DNA of 64,000 nucleotides from Flavobacterium omnivorum (GTDB taxonomy: Bacteria; Bacteroidota; Bacteroidia; Flavobacteriales; Flavobacteriaceae). The stretch covers positions 21,227 to 85,226 of the forward strand of contig NZ_FNDB01000016.1 of the NCBI RefSeq assembly GCF_900099915.1. Direction: 5' to 3'. The translations under genes and the position numbers were made by a program. This document shows, one piece after another, positions 18,471-27,961 of this stretch. Under the pieces are notes generated by a model, which had not been told where the DNA came from, ran no database searches, and worked only from the letters and a program-made list of their open reading frames with translations. Within the stretch, counting starts at the first letter, position 1. Each line of letters starts with the position of its first letter.

Positions 18471-18914
18471 ATGGGCAAAAAAGTAGTAATTGCATTGACT
18501 GTTCAAGCGAATAGTCTTTACACGATGAATAACCCTTCTCCCGCTGATATAAATGCTAAATGTTCGCTATCAGATGATAACTCCGGTAGTTCTGCAAATG
18601 GGACTTTAGAGGACTTTAAGTCTAATGTATATATCAACCAAGAGGTGAGATGGATAGGTTTGACAAGCGATACTGGTTTTTCAGTATCGATTGACACTAT
18701 CGTTTATGAACCAAATTTTAGTGATGTCAATTTTTTTGATTCATCAACAATTAAAGGGACTGGCGGGAGGTCAGGCAATTTAACAGCTAAGGTTAAAGAT
18801 GATTCCAATTTGCTAAACAAAATAGATAAATACAGTATTCATTTTAGTATTTATGACAATGGAAATACCTTTAAATCTTTCCAAATCGATCCAAAATTAG
18901 CGGCAAACCCATGA
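18471..18914 (+). CDS. Small beta-rich protein coupled to the cyclase gene
   Basis: A 147-residue protein with no signal peptide. It opens with GKKVVIALTVQAN, has a long Ser/Asp/Asn-rich middle (SLSDDNSGSSANGTLEDF), then alternating hydrophobic strands (VRWIGLTSDTGFSVSIDTI, YSIHFSIYDNG) and ends FQIDPKLAANP. The strand pattern and the Asp-Pro tail recall the DP-EP and AidA/PixA-type beta proteins, but I would not assign either. The stop overlaps the cyclase start by 4 bases (ATGA), so the two are made together. Function unknown; a ligand or regulator for the cyclase is a guess. Confidence 0.65.
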   Translation: MGKKVVIALTVQANSLYTMNNPSPADINAKCSLSDDNSGSSANGTLEDFKSNVYINQEVRWIGLTSDTGFSVSIDTIVYEPNFSDVNFFDSSTIKGTGGRSGNLTAKVKDDSNLLNKIDKYSIHFSIYDNGNTFKSFQIDPKLAANP

Positions 18915-20821
18915 TACTTGCAAAAGATCTCTCAATTTTTGTCAGAATCTTATTTCTGGTTGTTTTTTCACTTTTTCTGAACTTAATTATGCGGGCTCAG
19001 AATCAAAAAGTGGCTGATAGCCTTTTGAAAATTTATCAAACAAGTGAACTTGTAAATACGGAAAAATTAGAATTACTTCGGAATTTATCATTTAATGAAG
19101 TGAATAATTTAGAGTTATCAATACAGTACGCAGATGAATTAATTACATTATCAAAATTAGAGAAAAACAACTTATATCTGTATCGAGGATATTATCAAAA
19201 AGGTAATAAAAATAGACTAATAGGAAATTTAAACGAAGCTTTAAAGGATTTTTTCAATGGGGGAAATGCAGCGATTAAAGCGAAGTCGATCAATGGAGAA
19301 GGAATATCATACATGGCAATAGCAGATGTGTACTCCGTAATGGGAAACTCCAATAATGCCGAAATTTATTATAATAAGTCCATACAATTGCTACGAAAGT
19401 CCAATGATTCCATATCTCTAGCTAGTGCATTATTGAACGCTGGAGATGAATATTCGAAGAACAATAAATTTGGTTTAGCTTTAACCTATTTTGAAGAGGC
19501 AGGTGTTATTTTTAAGAAGATTAATTATTCAAGTGGCACGGCATACACTTTGGGAAATATTGGAATGGTATATGCCAAAATAGGCAAAAGTGAGCTTGCT
19601 AAGTCTTATATTACACAAGCCATGAATATGCTAGAAGAGTTAAAAGACTATTATGCCATTTCAGACTATTTGTTATACCTGTCTGACATCTACCTCATGC
19701 AGAATAATTGGCCTGCAGCGCTTCGTAGTGCGAAGCGTAGTCTGGAACTGGCAGAACAATATGGATTAAAGGAACAAATTAGCAATTCGAATCTAAAAAT
19801 TTCTGAACTCTATCAAAAAGCCGAAAACCCAAAAGAATCCCTTAAATTCTATAAAAATCATATTGCTTATCGGGATAGTATCACTAATTTAAAATCCGTT
19901 CAGCAAATGGCGGACATAAGGACCAATTATGAGGTTTCCCAAAAGCAAATTGAAGTGGACTTACTCGAAAAAGATTCCCAAATTCAGAAATTAAAAGACA
20001 AAAAACAACAAAACATCATTTATGCTTCGGCAATCTCTTTAATGCTAATCTTAATTATTACCATAGGTTTTTATAGACGATATAAATTTATCAAAAAAAC
20101 GAATGGTATTATTGAAGAGGAAAAAAATCGTTCTAACCAATTACTTTTGAATATTCTCCCGGAAGAAACTGCGCTTGAACTAAAACGAAGCGGAAAAGTT
20201 CAAGCTAAAAAGTTTGACTCTGTTACCGTTTTATTTGCTGATTTTGAAGGTTTTACAAAGTACTCTGAAAATTTAGCTCCTGAGAAATTAGTAGAAAGCA
20301 TTGATTTTTATTTTTCAAAATTTGACACAATAATGGAAAAATACAATCTAGAAAAGATTAAAACCGTTGGTGATGCCTATATGTGCGCCGGAGGACTGCC
20401 CTTCCCTACTAAAGATCATGCTTATAAAATAGTACTTGCAGCACTGGAAATTGTCCAATTTGTAGAAGATTCAAAAAATGTGAATTCAGAGAACCAAACT
20501 CGTTTTGAAATTCGCATCGGAATCAATACAGGTCCAATAGTAGCGGGAGTGGTCGGAATAAAAAAATTCTCCTATGACATTTGGGGTGACACTGTGAATA
20601 TCGCCTCCCGAATGGAATCTAACTCAGAAGCAGGAAAAATAAACATATCCGCTTTTACATATAATATTATTAAAAATGATTTTGATTGCAAATACAGAGG
20701 GGAATTTGAAGTGAAAAACAAAGGAATGATGAAAATGTACTTTGTAAATGACCCTTTGGATTCTCTTAAAAACTATACCTTCACAAATGAACTTGTCCTT
20801 AATGATCCTAACGAATTTTAG
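18911..20821 (+). CDS. TPR-containing class III adenylate cyclase
   Basis: A 636-residue membrane cyclase. A signal peptide or anchor (about 10-32, ending MRAQ) leads to a periplasmic tetratricopeptide array (about 60-330), a short coiled coil, a transmembrane helix (about 368-388) and a cytoplasmic class III cyclase (about 425-620). Metal-binding Asp residues are in FADFEGF and TVGDAYM. The adenine-selecting pair is Lys in EKIKTVGD and Asp in YDIWGDTVN, so ATP rather than GTP is expected; the transition-state Asn/Arg are in NIASRM. It should turn a periplasmic protein signal into cAMP. Cotranslated with the small protein upstream; no cAMP receptor gene nearby. Confidence 0.9.
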   Translation: MILAKDLSIFVRILFLVVFSLFLNLIMRAQNQKVADSLLKIYQTSELVNTEKLELLRNLSFNEVNNLELSIQYADELITLSKLEKNNLYLYRGYYQKGNKNRLIGNLNEALKDFFNGGNAAIKAKSINGEGISYMAIADVYSVMGNSNNAEIYYNKSIQLLRKSNDSISLASALLNAGDEYSKNNKFGLALTYFEEAGVIFKKINYSSGTAYTLGNIGMVYAKIGKSELAKSYITQAMNMLEELKDYYAISDYLLYLSDIYLMQNNWPAALRSAKRSLELAEQYGLKEQISNSNLKISELYQKAENPKESLKFYKNHIAYRDSITNLKSVQQMADIRTNYEVSQKQIEVDLLEKDSQIQKLKDKKQQNIIYASAISLMLILIITIGFYRRYKFIKKTNGIIEEEKNRSNQLLLNILPEETALELKRSGKVQAKKFDSVTVLFADFEGFTKYSENLAPEKLVESIDFYFSKFDTIMEKYNLEKIKTVGDAYMCAGGLPFPTKDHAYKIVLAALEIVQFVEDSKNVNSENQTRFEIRIGINTGPIVAGVVGIKKFSYDIWGDTVNIASRMESNSEAGKINISAFTYNIIKNDFDCKYRGEFEVKNKGMMKMYFVNDPLDSLKNYTFTNELVLNDPNEF

Positions 20822-20882
20822 TTTATAATCATTAAAGTTTATAAAAATAGCTAGTTTTGAGTACCTTTAAAAAAAAAATAAA

Positions 20883-21317
20883 ATGGAAACTCAATCCTAT
20901 AAAAATCATATTAAGTATTATCCACCACATCATTTTATCTATTATCCAATAATTATGACTTTATTGGCTTCCAGCATCTACTTTACCTTTACGACTCAGG
21001 ATCAACTCCTCTGGGCTTTTATCAGCATTATTTTTGTAGTACTTTTTTGCCTTGCCTTTATGCTACGGCAACATTACGCACTGACGCTACAAAATCGAAT
21101 TGTACGTTTGGAAATGAGGTACCGTTATTTTTCTATAACCGGCAAAAGATTAGAGGATTTTGAACATCAACTAAATGATGATCATTTATTTGCTTTACGT
21201 TTTGCTCCTGACAAGGAGCTTATAGCACTTATCCAAAGAGCAGTCAATGAAAACCTTTCCGGAAAAGAAATCAAAAAAGCGATTCAACATTGGAAGGGAG
21301 ACTACGTGAGAGTTTAA
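20883..21317 (+). CDS. DUF6526 family membrane protein
   Basis: A 144-residue protein with two transmembrane helices (about 21-37 and 42-62), opening with the Tyr/His-rich SYKNHIKYYPPHHFIYYPI and continuing with a soluble helical part (LQNRIVRLEMRYRYF, FAPDKELIALIQRAV, KEIKKAIQHWKGDYVRV). This matches DUF6526, a conserved Bacteroidota family of unknown function. Sits 61 bases after the cyclase gene on the same strand and could be read from the same promoter. Confidence 0.8.
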   Translation: METQSYKNHIKYYPPHHFIYYPIIMTLLASSIYFTFTTQDQLLWAFISIIFVVLFCLAFMLRQHYALTLQNRIVRLEMRYRYFSITGKRLEDFEHQLNDDHLFALRFAPDKELIALIQRAVNENLSGKEIKKAIQHWKGDYVRV

Positions 21318-21418
21318 TATCCTAAAATAATACTGCAGATTTATCCAGATTGACGATTTAGAATTTTGTTACTTTGTTGCAAATTCTCTCCGTAAAAACT
21401 CGAATTTAAAACTCCTAA

Positions 21419-21988
21419 ATGCCAGCATATTTTCTAGATATTGAATACAGTAAGATTACTTATAGCGAAGAAGAAGTCAATTTTAAGGAATTTGAGTGCT
21501 GTACCTTTACCAATTGTAATTTTTCCAACTGTGTTTTCGTAGCAGTAACTTTTATTGATTGCACCTTTACTGACTGTGTTTTTAGCGATGCAAAAATTAA
21601 TTACGTAGCTTTTAGAACCGTCACTTTCAATCGTTGTACAATCAAAGACGTTAATTTTTCGATGTGCGATAAATTAATTTTTGAAATCGCCTTTAACAAT
21701 TGTACTTTGGATTTCTCCAAGTTTTATACGCTAAAACTAAAAGGAACCTCCTTTATCAATTGTAGTCTAATAGCGGTGGATTTTATGGGAGCAGATTTAA
21801 CTGAAGTTCTTTTTGAAAATTGCGATTTATACCGTTCCGAATTTGCAAAAGCAATTGCCAACAAAGCTGATTTTAAAACTAGCTATAATTATACAATTAA
21901 TCCCAAAACAACAAAGTTAAAGAAAGCCATTTTTTCTATAGAAGGGCTGAAAGGATTGTTATACAAACATGATATTATAGTTAAATAA
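21419..21988 (+). CDS. Pentapeptide-repeat protein
   Basis: A 189-residue protein built of pentapeptide repeats A(D/N)LxX, visible as runs such as CTFTNCNFSNCVF, FIDCTFTDCVF and FMGADLTEVLFENCDL, which fold into a right-handed quadrilateral beta helix. Repeats cover about 22-165, with a break near 80-90 (MCDKLIFEI) and a short helix at the C-terminus. Qnr proteins share this fold and length, but the family is broad and no fluoroquinolone link can be claimed. Convergent with the ABC genes, 6 bases apart. Confidence 0.85.
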   Translation: MPAYFLDIEYSKITYSEEEVNFKEFECCTFTNCNFSNCVFVAVTFIDCTFTDCVFSDAKINYVAFRTVTFNRCTIKDVNFSMCDKLIFEIAFNNCTLDFSKFYTLKLKGTSFINCSLIAVDFMGADLTEVLFENCDLYRSEFAKAIANKADFKTSYNYTINPKTTKLKKAIFSIEGLKGLLYKHDIIVK

Positions 21989-21994
21989 ATCTGT

Positions 21995-22675
21995 TTAAGA
22001 AATTATTTTTCCATCTTCCATGGTAATAATTCTTGTGGTCCTATTAGCAAAATCAGTGTCATGGGTAACTACTAATAAAGTCTGTTTTTCTTCCTGGGTA
22101 AGTCTATTAAAAATATCAAAAACCAAGTCACTATTTTTCTTGTCTAAATTCCCAGTGGGCTCATCCCCCATTATTATCAAAGGATCATTAATCAATGCGC
22201 GAGCAATTGCCACACGTTGCTTTTGACCACCGCTTAACTGAATGGGCATTTTCAGTGCTTGATCTTCCATATCGAGCGTTTTTAAATGCTTCATTGCACG
22301 ATTTTCTAGTTCTTGATCTGAATATTTACCTAATTTCATCCCTGGAAGCATGACATTTTTTAGAACATTATATTCTGCCAATAAATAATGAAACTGAAAT
22401 ACAAAACCTATTTTTTCATTTCGGATCAAGGCTAATGCTCTATCTGTCTTTCCTGTTACAAGTTCGTTATGAATGTAAATTTGACCTTCGTATGCTGTAT
22501 CCATTGTGGAGAGCAAGTACAATAAAGTCGATTTTCCACAGCCAGACTTGCCTACTATCGACACAAATTCACCATAATTGATGCGCATTTCAATTTCTTT
22601 TAAGACCTGAAATTTTACGGGATCGTAAAAATATTTACTCAAGCCTTTTGTCTCTAAAATAACATTATTTTCCAT
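21995..22675 (-). CDS. ABC transporter ATP-binding protein (MacB/LolD-like)
   Basis: A 226-residue ABC ATPase. Walker A GKSGCGKST (about 42-50), Q loop in FVFQFHYLL, signature LSGGQKQRVAIARAL, Walker B LIIMGDEPTGNLD, H loop VVTHD. Length and the EPTGNLD sequence are typical for LolD/MacB-type exporters that work with FtsX-fold permeases. Its start lies 2 bases after the permease stop, and the adaptor gene precedes the permease, forming a three-gene efflux operon. Confidence 0.92.
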   Translation of the reverse strand: MENNVILETKGLSKYFYDPVKFQVLKEIEMRINYGEFVSIVGKSGCGKSTLLYLLSTMDTAYEGQIYIHNELVTGKTDRALALIRNEKIGFVFQFHYLLAEYNVLKNVMLPGMKLGKYSDQELENRAMKHLKTLDMEDQALKMPIQLSGGQKQRVAIARALINDPLIIMGDEPTGNLDKKNSDLVFDIFNRLTQEEKQTLLVVTHDTDFANRTTRIITMEDGKIIS

Positions 22676-22677
22676 CT

Positions 22678-23934
22678 CTATTTTCCCCTGATAATTTCAA
22701 CTGGATCTATTTTACTGGCTTTTAGCGCAGGAAAAAGTCCAGCAATAGTTGTTGTGAATAAAGCAAAAGTAATCCCAATTCCATAATATAGTGGATTGTA
22801 ATTAATAGGATATGTTTTCACGGTAGGTAGCGAAGCGGTTTCAAATGGAATAATATCGATAATCGAAGAGAAAATATAGCCAAATAATAAACCAAATAAG
22901 CCACCAGCAAGTCCAATAATTATAGACAGTGAAATAAAAATCCATTGCACATCATTACCAGAAAATCCTGTAGCTTTTAAAATGGCAATACTATCCATTT
23001 TTTCATAAATCATCATATTCAGAATATTATAAATTCCAAAACCGGCAACGATAAGTAAAACAACACCAACGGCATAGGAAATAATACTTCGCACCGTACT
23101 TCCAGTTTCAAACTGAGAATTGGCTGTTTGATAATCAATTGTATCAAGATTGAAAGTATTCCTAAACTCTTTTGCGACAGCAGGCGCAGAAGCCATATCG
23201 TATAAATTTATCTGAATATCCGTGATGTAATTCGTAGATTCTCCCACTATTTTTTGAGCTGTAGCCAATGAGGTATAACTCATTACATTATCAATCTCCG
23301 CAATTCCAATTTCAGAAATACCAACGATTTTTAGCGAAGCTAGATTTCCTTTGGAGGTGGTAATTTTAATTATATCACCCTTGGAAAGTAACATTTTATC
23401 AGACAAACCCTTTCCGATAATAATACTATTGTTCTGAAGCAAATCAGTCACATTGCCGTCTACTATATAATCACTTATTTTAAATAATTTTTCTTCAGAA
23501 AGCACATCAATGCCGTTAATTACACCACTGATTTCAATTGTTCCAGAATTAAAAAAAACAGGCGAAGTCACTTTTGGAGCAACATCGATAACCCGGATAT
23601 CTTTTTTTAAAACAGATATAATTGTTTTGCTGTTGTAGATCGACTTACCAATATCTTTTGGCTTTATAGAACGGATAAAATTGGTATTGTTCTTGAATTC
23701 TTTTGACAAAAAAATAGGTTGATTTTCAGAAGGCTTTATTTCATTGTACAACAGCACATGTGGCGTTCTGTTGAGCATTAATCCATCTAATAAATCATTG
23801 AGCCCATTCATAAAACTTACTAAAGCGATAAACATAGCAATGCTAAAAGTTACTCCAACTGCTGCAACAATGGTTTGCTTTAAACGAGCTTGAAGCAAAT
23901 GAAATGCAATATTTAAAATAAGTTTAAAGTTCAT
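22678..23934 (-). CDS. ABC transporter permease (FtsX/MacB family)
   Basis: A 418-residue permease with the MacB/FtsX layout: one N-terminal transmembrane helix (about 18-42), a large periplasmic domain (about 45-285) and three C-terminal helices (about 290-310, 335-365 and 385-405). The end PALKASKIDPVEIIRG is the typical terminus of the family. It overlaps the adaptor gene by one base and is followed 2 bases later by the ATPase. Together they should drive efflux of a peptide, lipid or drug across the envelope by a mechanotransmission mechanism. Confidence 0.92.
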   Translation of the reverse strand: MNFKLILNIAFHLLQARLKQTIVAAVGVTFSIAMFIALVSFMNGLNDLLDGLMLNRTPHVLLYNEIKPSENQPIFLSKEFKNNTNFIRSIKPKDIGKSIYNSKTIISVLKKDIRVIDVAPKVTSPVFFNSGTIEISGVINGIDVLSEEKLFKISDYIVDGNVTDLLQNNSIIIGKGLSDKMLLSKGDIIKITTSKGNLASLKIVGISEIGIAEIDNVMSYTSLATAQKIVGESTNYITDIQINLYDMASAPAVAKEFRNTFNLDTIDYQTANSQFETGSTVRSIISYAVGVVLLIVAGFGIYNILNMMIYEKMDSIAILKATGFSGNDVQWIFISLSIIIGLAGGLFGLLFGYIFSSIIDIIPFETASLPTVKTYPINYNPLYYGIGITFALFTTTIAGLFPALKASKIDPVEIIRGK

Positions 23935-25028
23935 TATTGAGGTTTGTAAATGATTTCATCCGCATTTAATCCCGATACTATTTCTACTTTCTGATAATCG
24001 CTCAAGCCTGTTTTTACTACTCTTTTTTCATCTTTATTTACTAAAACATATTTACCTTCAATTAAGAACAGTTTTGGAATGGTAATGGTATTTTTCTTGG
24101 TTTGAATAATAATATTAGCTTCTGCTGTAAGATTTGGATAGAGTTTTAAAGGTGGTTTCATGAAATGGGCTTCGATTTTAAAAGTACGGGAACGCTCATC
24201 CATGATGGGATAAATTTTACCAATAATTGCATCAAAAACTTTTCCTTTGTAACTGTCCATCGTTACAAGAACTTTCTGACCTGTTTGTATGCGAACCATA
24301 TCATTTTCGTCAACTTCTAACTCCAACAAAAAAGAATTGGCTTGACCTATTATTGCTAAGGCAATTTGAGGTGTAACTAAAGACCCTTCTTTTACCAAAA
24401 CATCAAATAACTGTCCAGAGAACGCACTCTTTATACTGAAATCATTTTGAGATTTTTGATTGAGTTGTAAGTTAATCGCATTTTTACTTTGATCATTTTT
24501 CAATTGAGCTCTAAGTTGCGTCAATTGTTTTTTAGTCGATTCATAATTGATTTTCGAACTTTTAAACGCTAATTCGATTCTTTCAAAATCAACTTCTGAA
24601 ATCCCACCTTGGTTTATGACATTTTTATTTCGGCGGTAAATGGATTCGTCTAAGGTTAATTTGTCTTTAGCAGACTGAACTTTCATTTCCATTTCAGCAA
24701 TTTTGTCCTGAATGTAGCGGCTGGTTTCCAAGCTTAATTGGTAAGCCAGTCGTGCATTTTCAGTGTTCAATTCCGCTTTATCATTTTCCAACTCAAATAG
24801 TCGTTGTCCTTTGCTAATAGATTGACCGGCAACAACATTTACTTTTAATAATGTTCCGTTTACAGTAGAATAAACGATATACTGACCATCCGCTTTAATA
24901 ACGCCGGATGCATAAACACTTTCAGTCACTTCTCCAATAGTTGGCTTAATTTTTCCTGTATCTTCATTGGAACAAGAAACAAAACTGAAAGCTAGTACGT
25001 AAAATAGTAGTCGTAATTTAAAACTCAT
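23934..25028 (-). CDS. Efflux periplasmic adaptor (HlyD/MacA-like) lipoprotein
   Basis: A 364-residue membrane-fusion protein. A lipoprotein signal ends in FVSCSN. Then come a lipoyl-like half (about 50-80), a long alpha hairpin (about 85-185, SRYIQDKIAEMEMKVQSAKD to KKQLTQLRAQLKNDQ), the second lipoyl half (FSIKSAFSGQLFDVLVKEGS) and a beta-barrel domain (VDENDMVRIQTGQKVLV). This is the MacA/RND adaptor order. First gene of the operon with a FtsX-type permease and ATPase; an outer-membrane TolC partner is not in the window. Confidence 0.9.
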   Translation of the reverse strand: MSFKLRLLFYVLAFSFVSCSNEDTGKIKPTIGEVTESVYASGVIKADGQYIVYSTVNGTLLKVNVVAGQSISKGQRLFELENDKAELNTENARLAYQLSLETSRYIQDKIAEMEMKVQSAKDKLTLDESIYRRNKNVINQGGISEVDFERIELAFKSSKINYESTKKQLTQLRAQLKNDQSKNAINLQLNQKSQNDFSIKSAFSGQLFDVLVKEGSLVTPQIALAIIGQANSFLLELEVDENDMVRIQTGQKVLVTMDSYKGKVFDAIIGKIYPIMDERSRTFKIEAHFMKPPLKLYPNLTAEANIIIQTKKNTITIPKLFLIEGKYVLVNKDEKRVVKTGLSDYQKVEIVSGLNADEIIYKPQ

Positions 25029-25163
25029 TTCGTTTCTAATTTAACTTGATAGATTATGACCTATGATTGCTATAAATATACGAAATTATCTATTTTTAAG
25101 TGGATTTTTTAGGTACTTAATTACATCCAAAAAATAAATGCGTAGGAGTAAGAAAACGTTAAT

Positions 25164-25664
25164 CTACAGCACTTTTCCCATTTTATAGTCTTCCATTTTA
25201 TAGCCGCCATACCCTAACTCAATATCTTCCTCGCCTACAATCTCAAATCCCATTTTTTTATAAAAAGAGAGTGCTGTATTGAATTTATTGACGTTTAACG
25301 AAATAGCAACCGAATGATTTTGTCTTGCTAGATTTTCGGTTGCATCAAGCAAGAACTTCCCTGCTCCTTTTCCTTGAGCTTCTGGAAGCAAGTAAATTTT
25401 ATGGAGCCTTGTTACTTCTTGATTTAAATAACGGTGCTCATAAGATGCAAATCCAAGACAAATTCCAGCTTCTTTCACCAAGAGAAAATGATGTCCTTTT
25501 TGATTTAAATTTTCGAGCAAAGTTTTTTCAGAATAGAATAAATCAAGCATATAATGAATCTGTTCCTTTGATAAAATACTACCATAGGTGACAGGCCAAG
25601 TTTTAGTTGCGATGTCTTGAATCGTTTTAAAATCAGTAAAAGTAGCTTCAGATAGTGATAACAT
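25164..25664 (-). CDS. GNAT family N-acetyltransferase
   Basis: A 166-residue GNAT enzyme. The acetyl-CoA loop is LLPEAQGKGAGKFLLDA (Q/RxxGxG/A type), and motif B is in NVNKFNTALSFYKKMGFEIVGEE. No signal peptide. The acyl acceptor is unknown; homologues acetylate amino groups of small molecules or ribosomal proteins. Monocistronic by spacing (135 bases from the efflux operon). Confidence 0.88.
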   Translation of the reverse strand: MLSLSEATFTDFKTIQDIATKTWPVTYGSILSKEQIHYMLDLFYSEKTLLENLNQKGHHFLLVKEAGICLGFASYEHRYLNQEVTRLHKIYLLPEAQGKGAGKFLLDATENLARQNHSVAISLNVNKFNTALSFYKKMGFEIVGEEDIELGYGGYKMEDYKMGKVL

Positions 25665-26140
25665 TGTAATAGAAGTAACGAATTAATTAAGTTTAAAGCA
25701 GCTTTGCTTTTATTGTAAAAGTATAAAATTTTGCAACTGCATTTGGTTTTCCTTTGGTTTTTAAAAACATAAGTGATGGTCGACAATTCGACTACAAGTT
25801 GCTAGTTCAATTTTAAATTTAACCATTTAAAAATCACATTTCAATCGTTGAATTTACACGCCACAAAGATGACGTTGCTGCTTATTATATAATCCTTGCG
25901 TTTCAGTTTTTACACTTATTTTAAAAAAGTGCTCGTTTTTGACGCTAATTCTCTTCTAAAAATAGAGAACTACTCCAATTAGTTTTATAAATAATATGAA
26001 CCAAAAACAGTTATAAGAATTAAGTGGAATTTGATAAAATTTACTATCTATAAAAATATTTTATGAAGTTTCTGCATAGTCTAGCCCATTTTGAATCATT
26101 GCCAATTTTAAAATAATCTAAAATTTTGATTTGTTGGTAT
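25665..26140. other. Intergenic region, 476 bases
   Basis: Between two minus-strand genes. No coding-like ORF of credible codon pattern, no hairpin plus T-run and no repeat shared with the rest of the window was seen. A minus-strand frame at 25505-25786 overlaps the GNAT gene and looks like chance. Confidence 0.45.
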
Positions 26141-26593
26141 TTACAAACTATAAAAAAAGGTTTCTTTGCTTAAACCTGAAGACTGATACTGCCAATCCAT
26201 ATTTACCACGTCTTTGATTACCTTTTTGAGTTTCGAAAAATCGTTAGGTTTTTTAATATAAATATTAGCACCTTGTACAAAACTGTCTTCAATATCTTTA
26301 TCTGATGAAGAAGTAGAATAGATAGCAATCGAAACATCTATAAACCGCGAATTAGATCTTATTTCTCTAAGACATTCATGTCCTGTTTTACAAGGCATGT
26401 TCAAATCCAAGAATAAAATATTAGGTAACTTATTTTCAAGATTTTCTAGATAATCCATTAAAACTTTACCATCTTTAAACGAAGTCAGTTTAGAGTCCAT
26501 TTTTAGTTCGTCTAAAGCTTCATTAAAAAGTTGAATATCCTCATCGTCATCATCTGCAATCAAAATATGAATTCTATCTATTTTATTAATCAT
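26141..26593 (-). CDS. Response regulator receiver protein
   Basis: A 150-residue single receiver domain. Acidic pocket in LIADDDDEDI, phosphoacceptor D63 in LFLDLNMPCKTG, switch Ser/Thr in YSTSS, conserved Lys in YIKKP. No output domain. It lies 22 bases downstream of the AraC-type regulator on the same strand, so they are one transcript. No histidine kinase sits next to it. Confidence 0.9.
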   Translation of the reverse strand: MINKIDRIHILIADDDDEDIQLFNEALDELKMDSKLTSFKDGKVLMDYLENLENKLPNILFLDLNMPCKTGHECLREIRSNSRFIDVSIAIYSTSSSDKDIEDSFVQGANIYIKKPNDFSKLKKVIKDVVNMDWQYQSSGLSKETFFYSL

Positions 26594-26615
26594 AAAATTA
26601 TGGGTTTGGAATATT

Positions 26616-27182
26616 CTATTTAATCTTTTTCTTTGATAAAAGTCTTTTTTTATCCACTATTCTTTTAAACATGGAAGGCGTTAATCCAGTTACTTTTTTG
26701 AATTGTGTTGATAAATAGGCGACGCTACTATAATTCAATTCATAAGAAATCTCTGTTAAACTTAATTTCTCAGCTAAAATTAATTTTTTGGCTCTTTCAA
26801 TCTTTTGAATTATAATGAAATTCTCGACTGATGTGTAAGTATAGTCCGAAAAAACAGTGGTGATGTATCCGTATCGTAAATCTAGCTTTTCAGATAAATA
26901 CTGCGAAATCGTCGTACTTGGAAATTTATCTTTTTCATAAATAATTTCGACAATGATATCTTTAATGGTTTGTATCAATTGTGCTTTTGGATTATTTATA
27001 ATATGAATGGCATATTGATCGAGTTCCAGCTGTAGTTTTTCGAAAGTCTCTAACGATACATCATCATTAATCTCAATTTGACTTAAGCCTAAAATATGGT
27101 ATTCTATCTTTAATTTATCTAAGTGATCTTCTAATATTCTTTTGCAAGCAATATTTCCATCATAATTATAATTGAGCCTCAT
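26616..27182 (-). CDS. AraC family transcriptional regulator
   Basis: A 188-residue protein. The C-terminal AraC double helix-turn-helix covers about 85-180: SVENFIIIQKIERAKKLIL, LTEISYELNYSSVAYLSTQF, KKVTGLTPSMFKR. The N-terminal 75 residues (SQIEINDDVSLETFEKL) are not a cupin and look like a small ferredoxin-like or HMA-type fold, though the metal Cys pair is missing. Its partner downstream is a receiver domain. Regulon unknown. Confidence 0.88.
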   Translation of the reverse strand: MRLNYNYDGNIACKRILEDHLDKLKIEYHILGLSQIEINDDVSLETFEKLQLELDQYAIHIINNPKAQLIQTIKDIIVEIIYEKDKFPSTTISQYLSEKLDLRYGYITTVFSDYTYTSVENFIIIQKIERAKKLILAEKLSLTEISYELNYSSVAYLSTQFKKVTGLTPSMFKRIVDKKRLLSKKKIK

Positions 27183-27357
27183 TAAGTGAATAAGTTATTG
27201 AACATTAATTAAATTTTATAAAAGTAGACCAAAAATCACGAATCTATACCTATTAATATATATTAGTAAAAGAAAGTCACAATTAAGCCAGCAAGTGAAG
27301 CACAATTTAAGATTAGGAGTATTATAAATTGACTAATAAAAATTAAACTTATCTTAC

Positions 27358-27951
27358 TTACCCATGAATCGTTTCATTTTTACCATAATTTTCAATAACC
27401 GATTCCTCAAATTCCAGCCACTCTCTCCAGCGTTTTTCTACATCAATTCCTACTCCATATTTCCGAGCATAAGTAATAAAAGTGGTATAATGTCCTGCTT
27501 CACTTTCCATTAAATCTCTATAAAATACAGCTAATTCCTCATCTTGAATATTTTCTGAAAGCACTTTAAAGCGTTCACAACTTCTAGCTTCTATCATCGC
27601 TGAAAACAATAACCGTTCCACTAAGGCCGAAACTCTACTTCCTGTACCACTTTTTTTCATGTACAAATACAATTCATTCACATAATCGTCTTTGCGCTCG
27701 CGTCCTAATTTCAATCCACGTTTGATGATTATGTTGTGTACTTGCTCAAAATGATCAATTTCTTCTTTGGCTAAAGCCAATAAATCTTTTACTAAATCTT
27801 GATGCTCTGAATTGTTTGTTATAATCGTTATGGCATTTGTAGCAGCTTTCTGTTCACACCAAGCGTGATCTGTTAAGATCTCTTCGATATTTTTTTCTAC
27901 AATATTAACCCATCTAGGATCCGTAGGTAATTTTAATCTTAATACAGACAT
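27358..27951 (-). CDS. miaE: tRNA-(ms2io6A) hydroxylase
   Basis: A 197-residue di-iron protein. Four-helix-bundle ligands are visible as Glu in TDHAWCEQKAA, Glu and His in EEIDHFEQVH, Glu in EARSCERF and Glu/His in ESEAGHYTTF. This spacing and the N-terminus LPTDPRWV match MiaE, which hydroxylates the isopentenyl group of ms2i6A37 in tRNAs reading U-starting codons. Cytoplasmic. Flanked by AT-rich intergenic sequence carrying inverted repeats. Confidence 0.88.
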   Translation of the reverse strand: MSVLRLKLPTDPRWVNIVEKNIEEILTDHAWCEQKAATNAITIITNNSEHQDLVKDLLALAKEEIDHFEQVHNIIIKRGLKLGRERKDDYVNELYLYMKKSGTGSRVSALVERLLFSAMIEARSCERFKVLSENIQDEELAVFYRDLMESEAGHYTTFITYARKYGVGIDVEKRWREWLEFEESVIENYGKNETIHG

Positions 27952-27961
27952 TACAAAATTT

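Noticed and set aside
18471..18914. PixA/AidA-type inclusion body protein
   Set aside because: Only a loose strand pattern supports it; key motifs could not be confirmed by eye.
21419..21988. Qnr fluoroquinolone resistance gene
   Set aside because: The pentapeptide fold is generic; length and loops do not clearly match Qnr.
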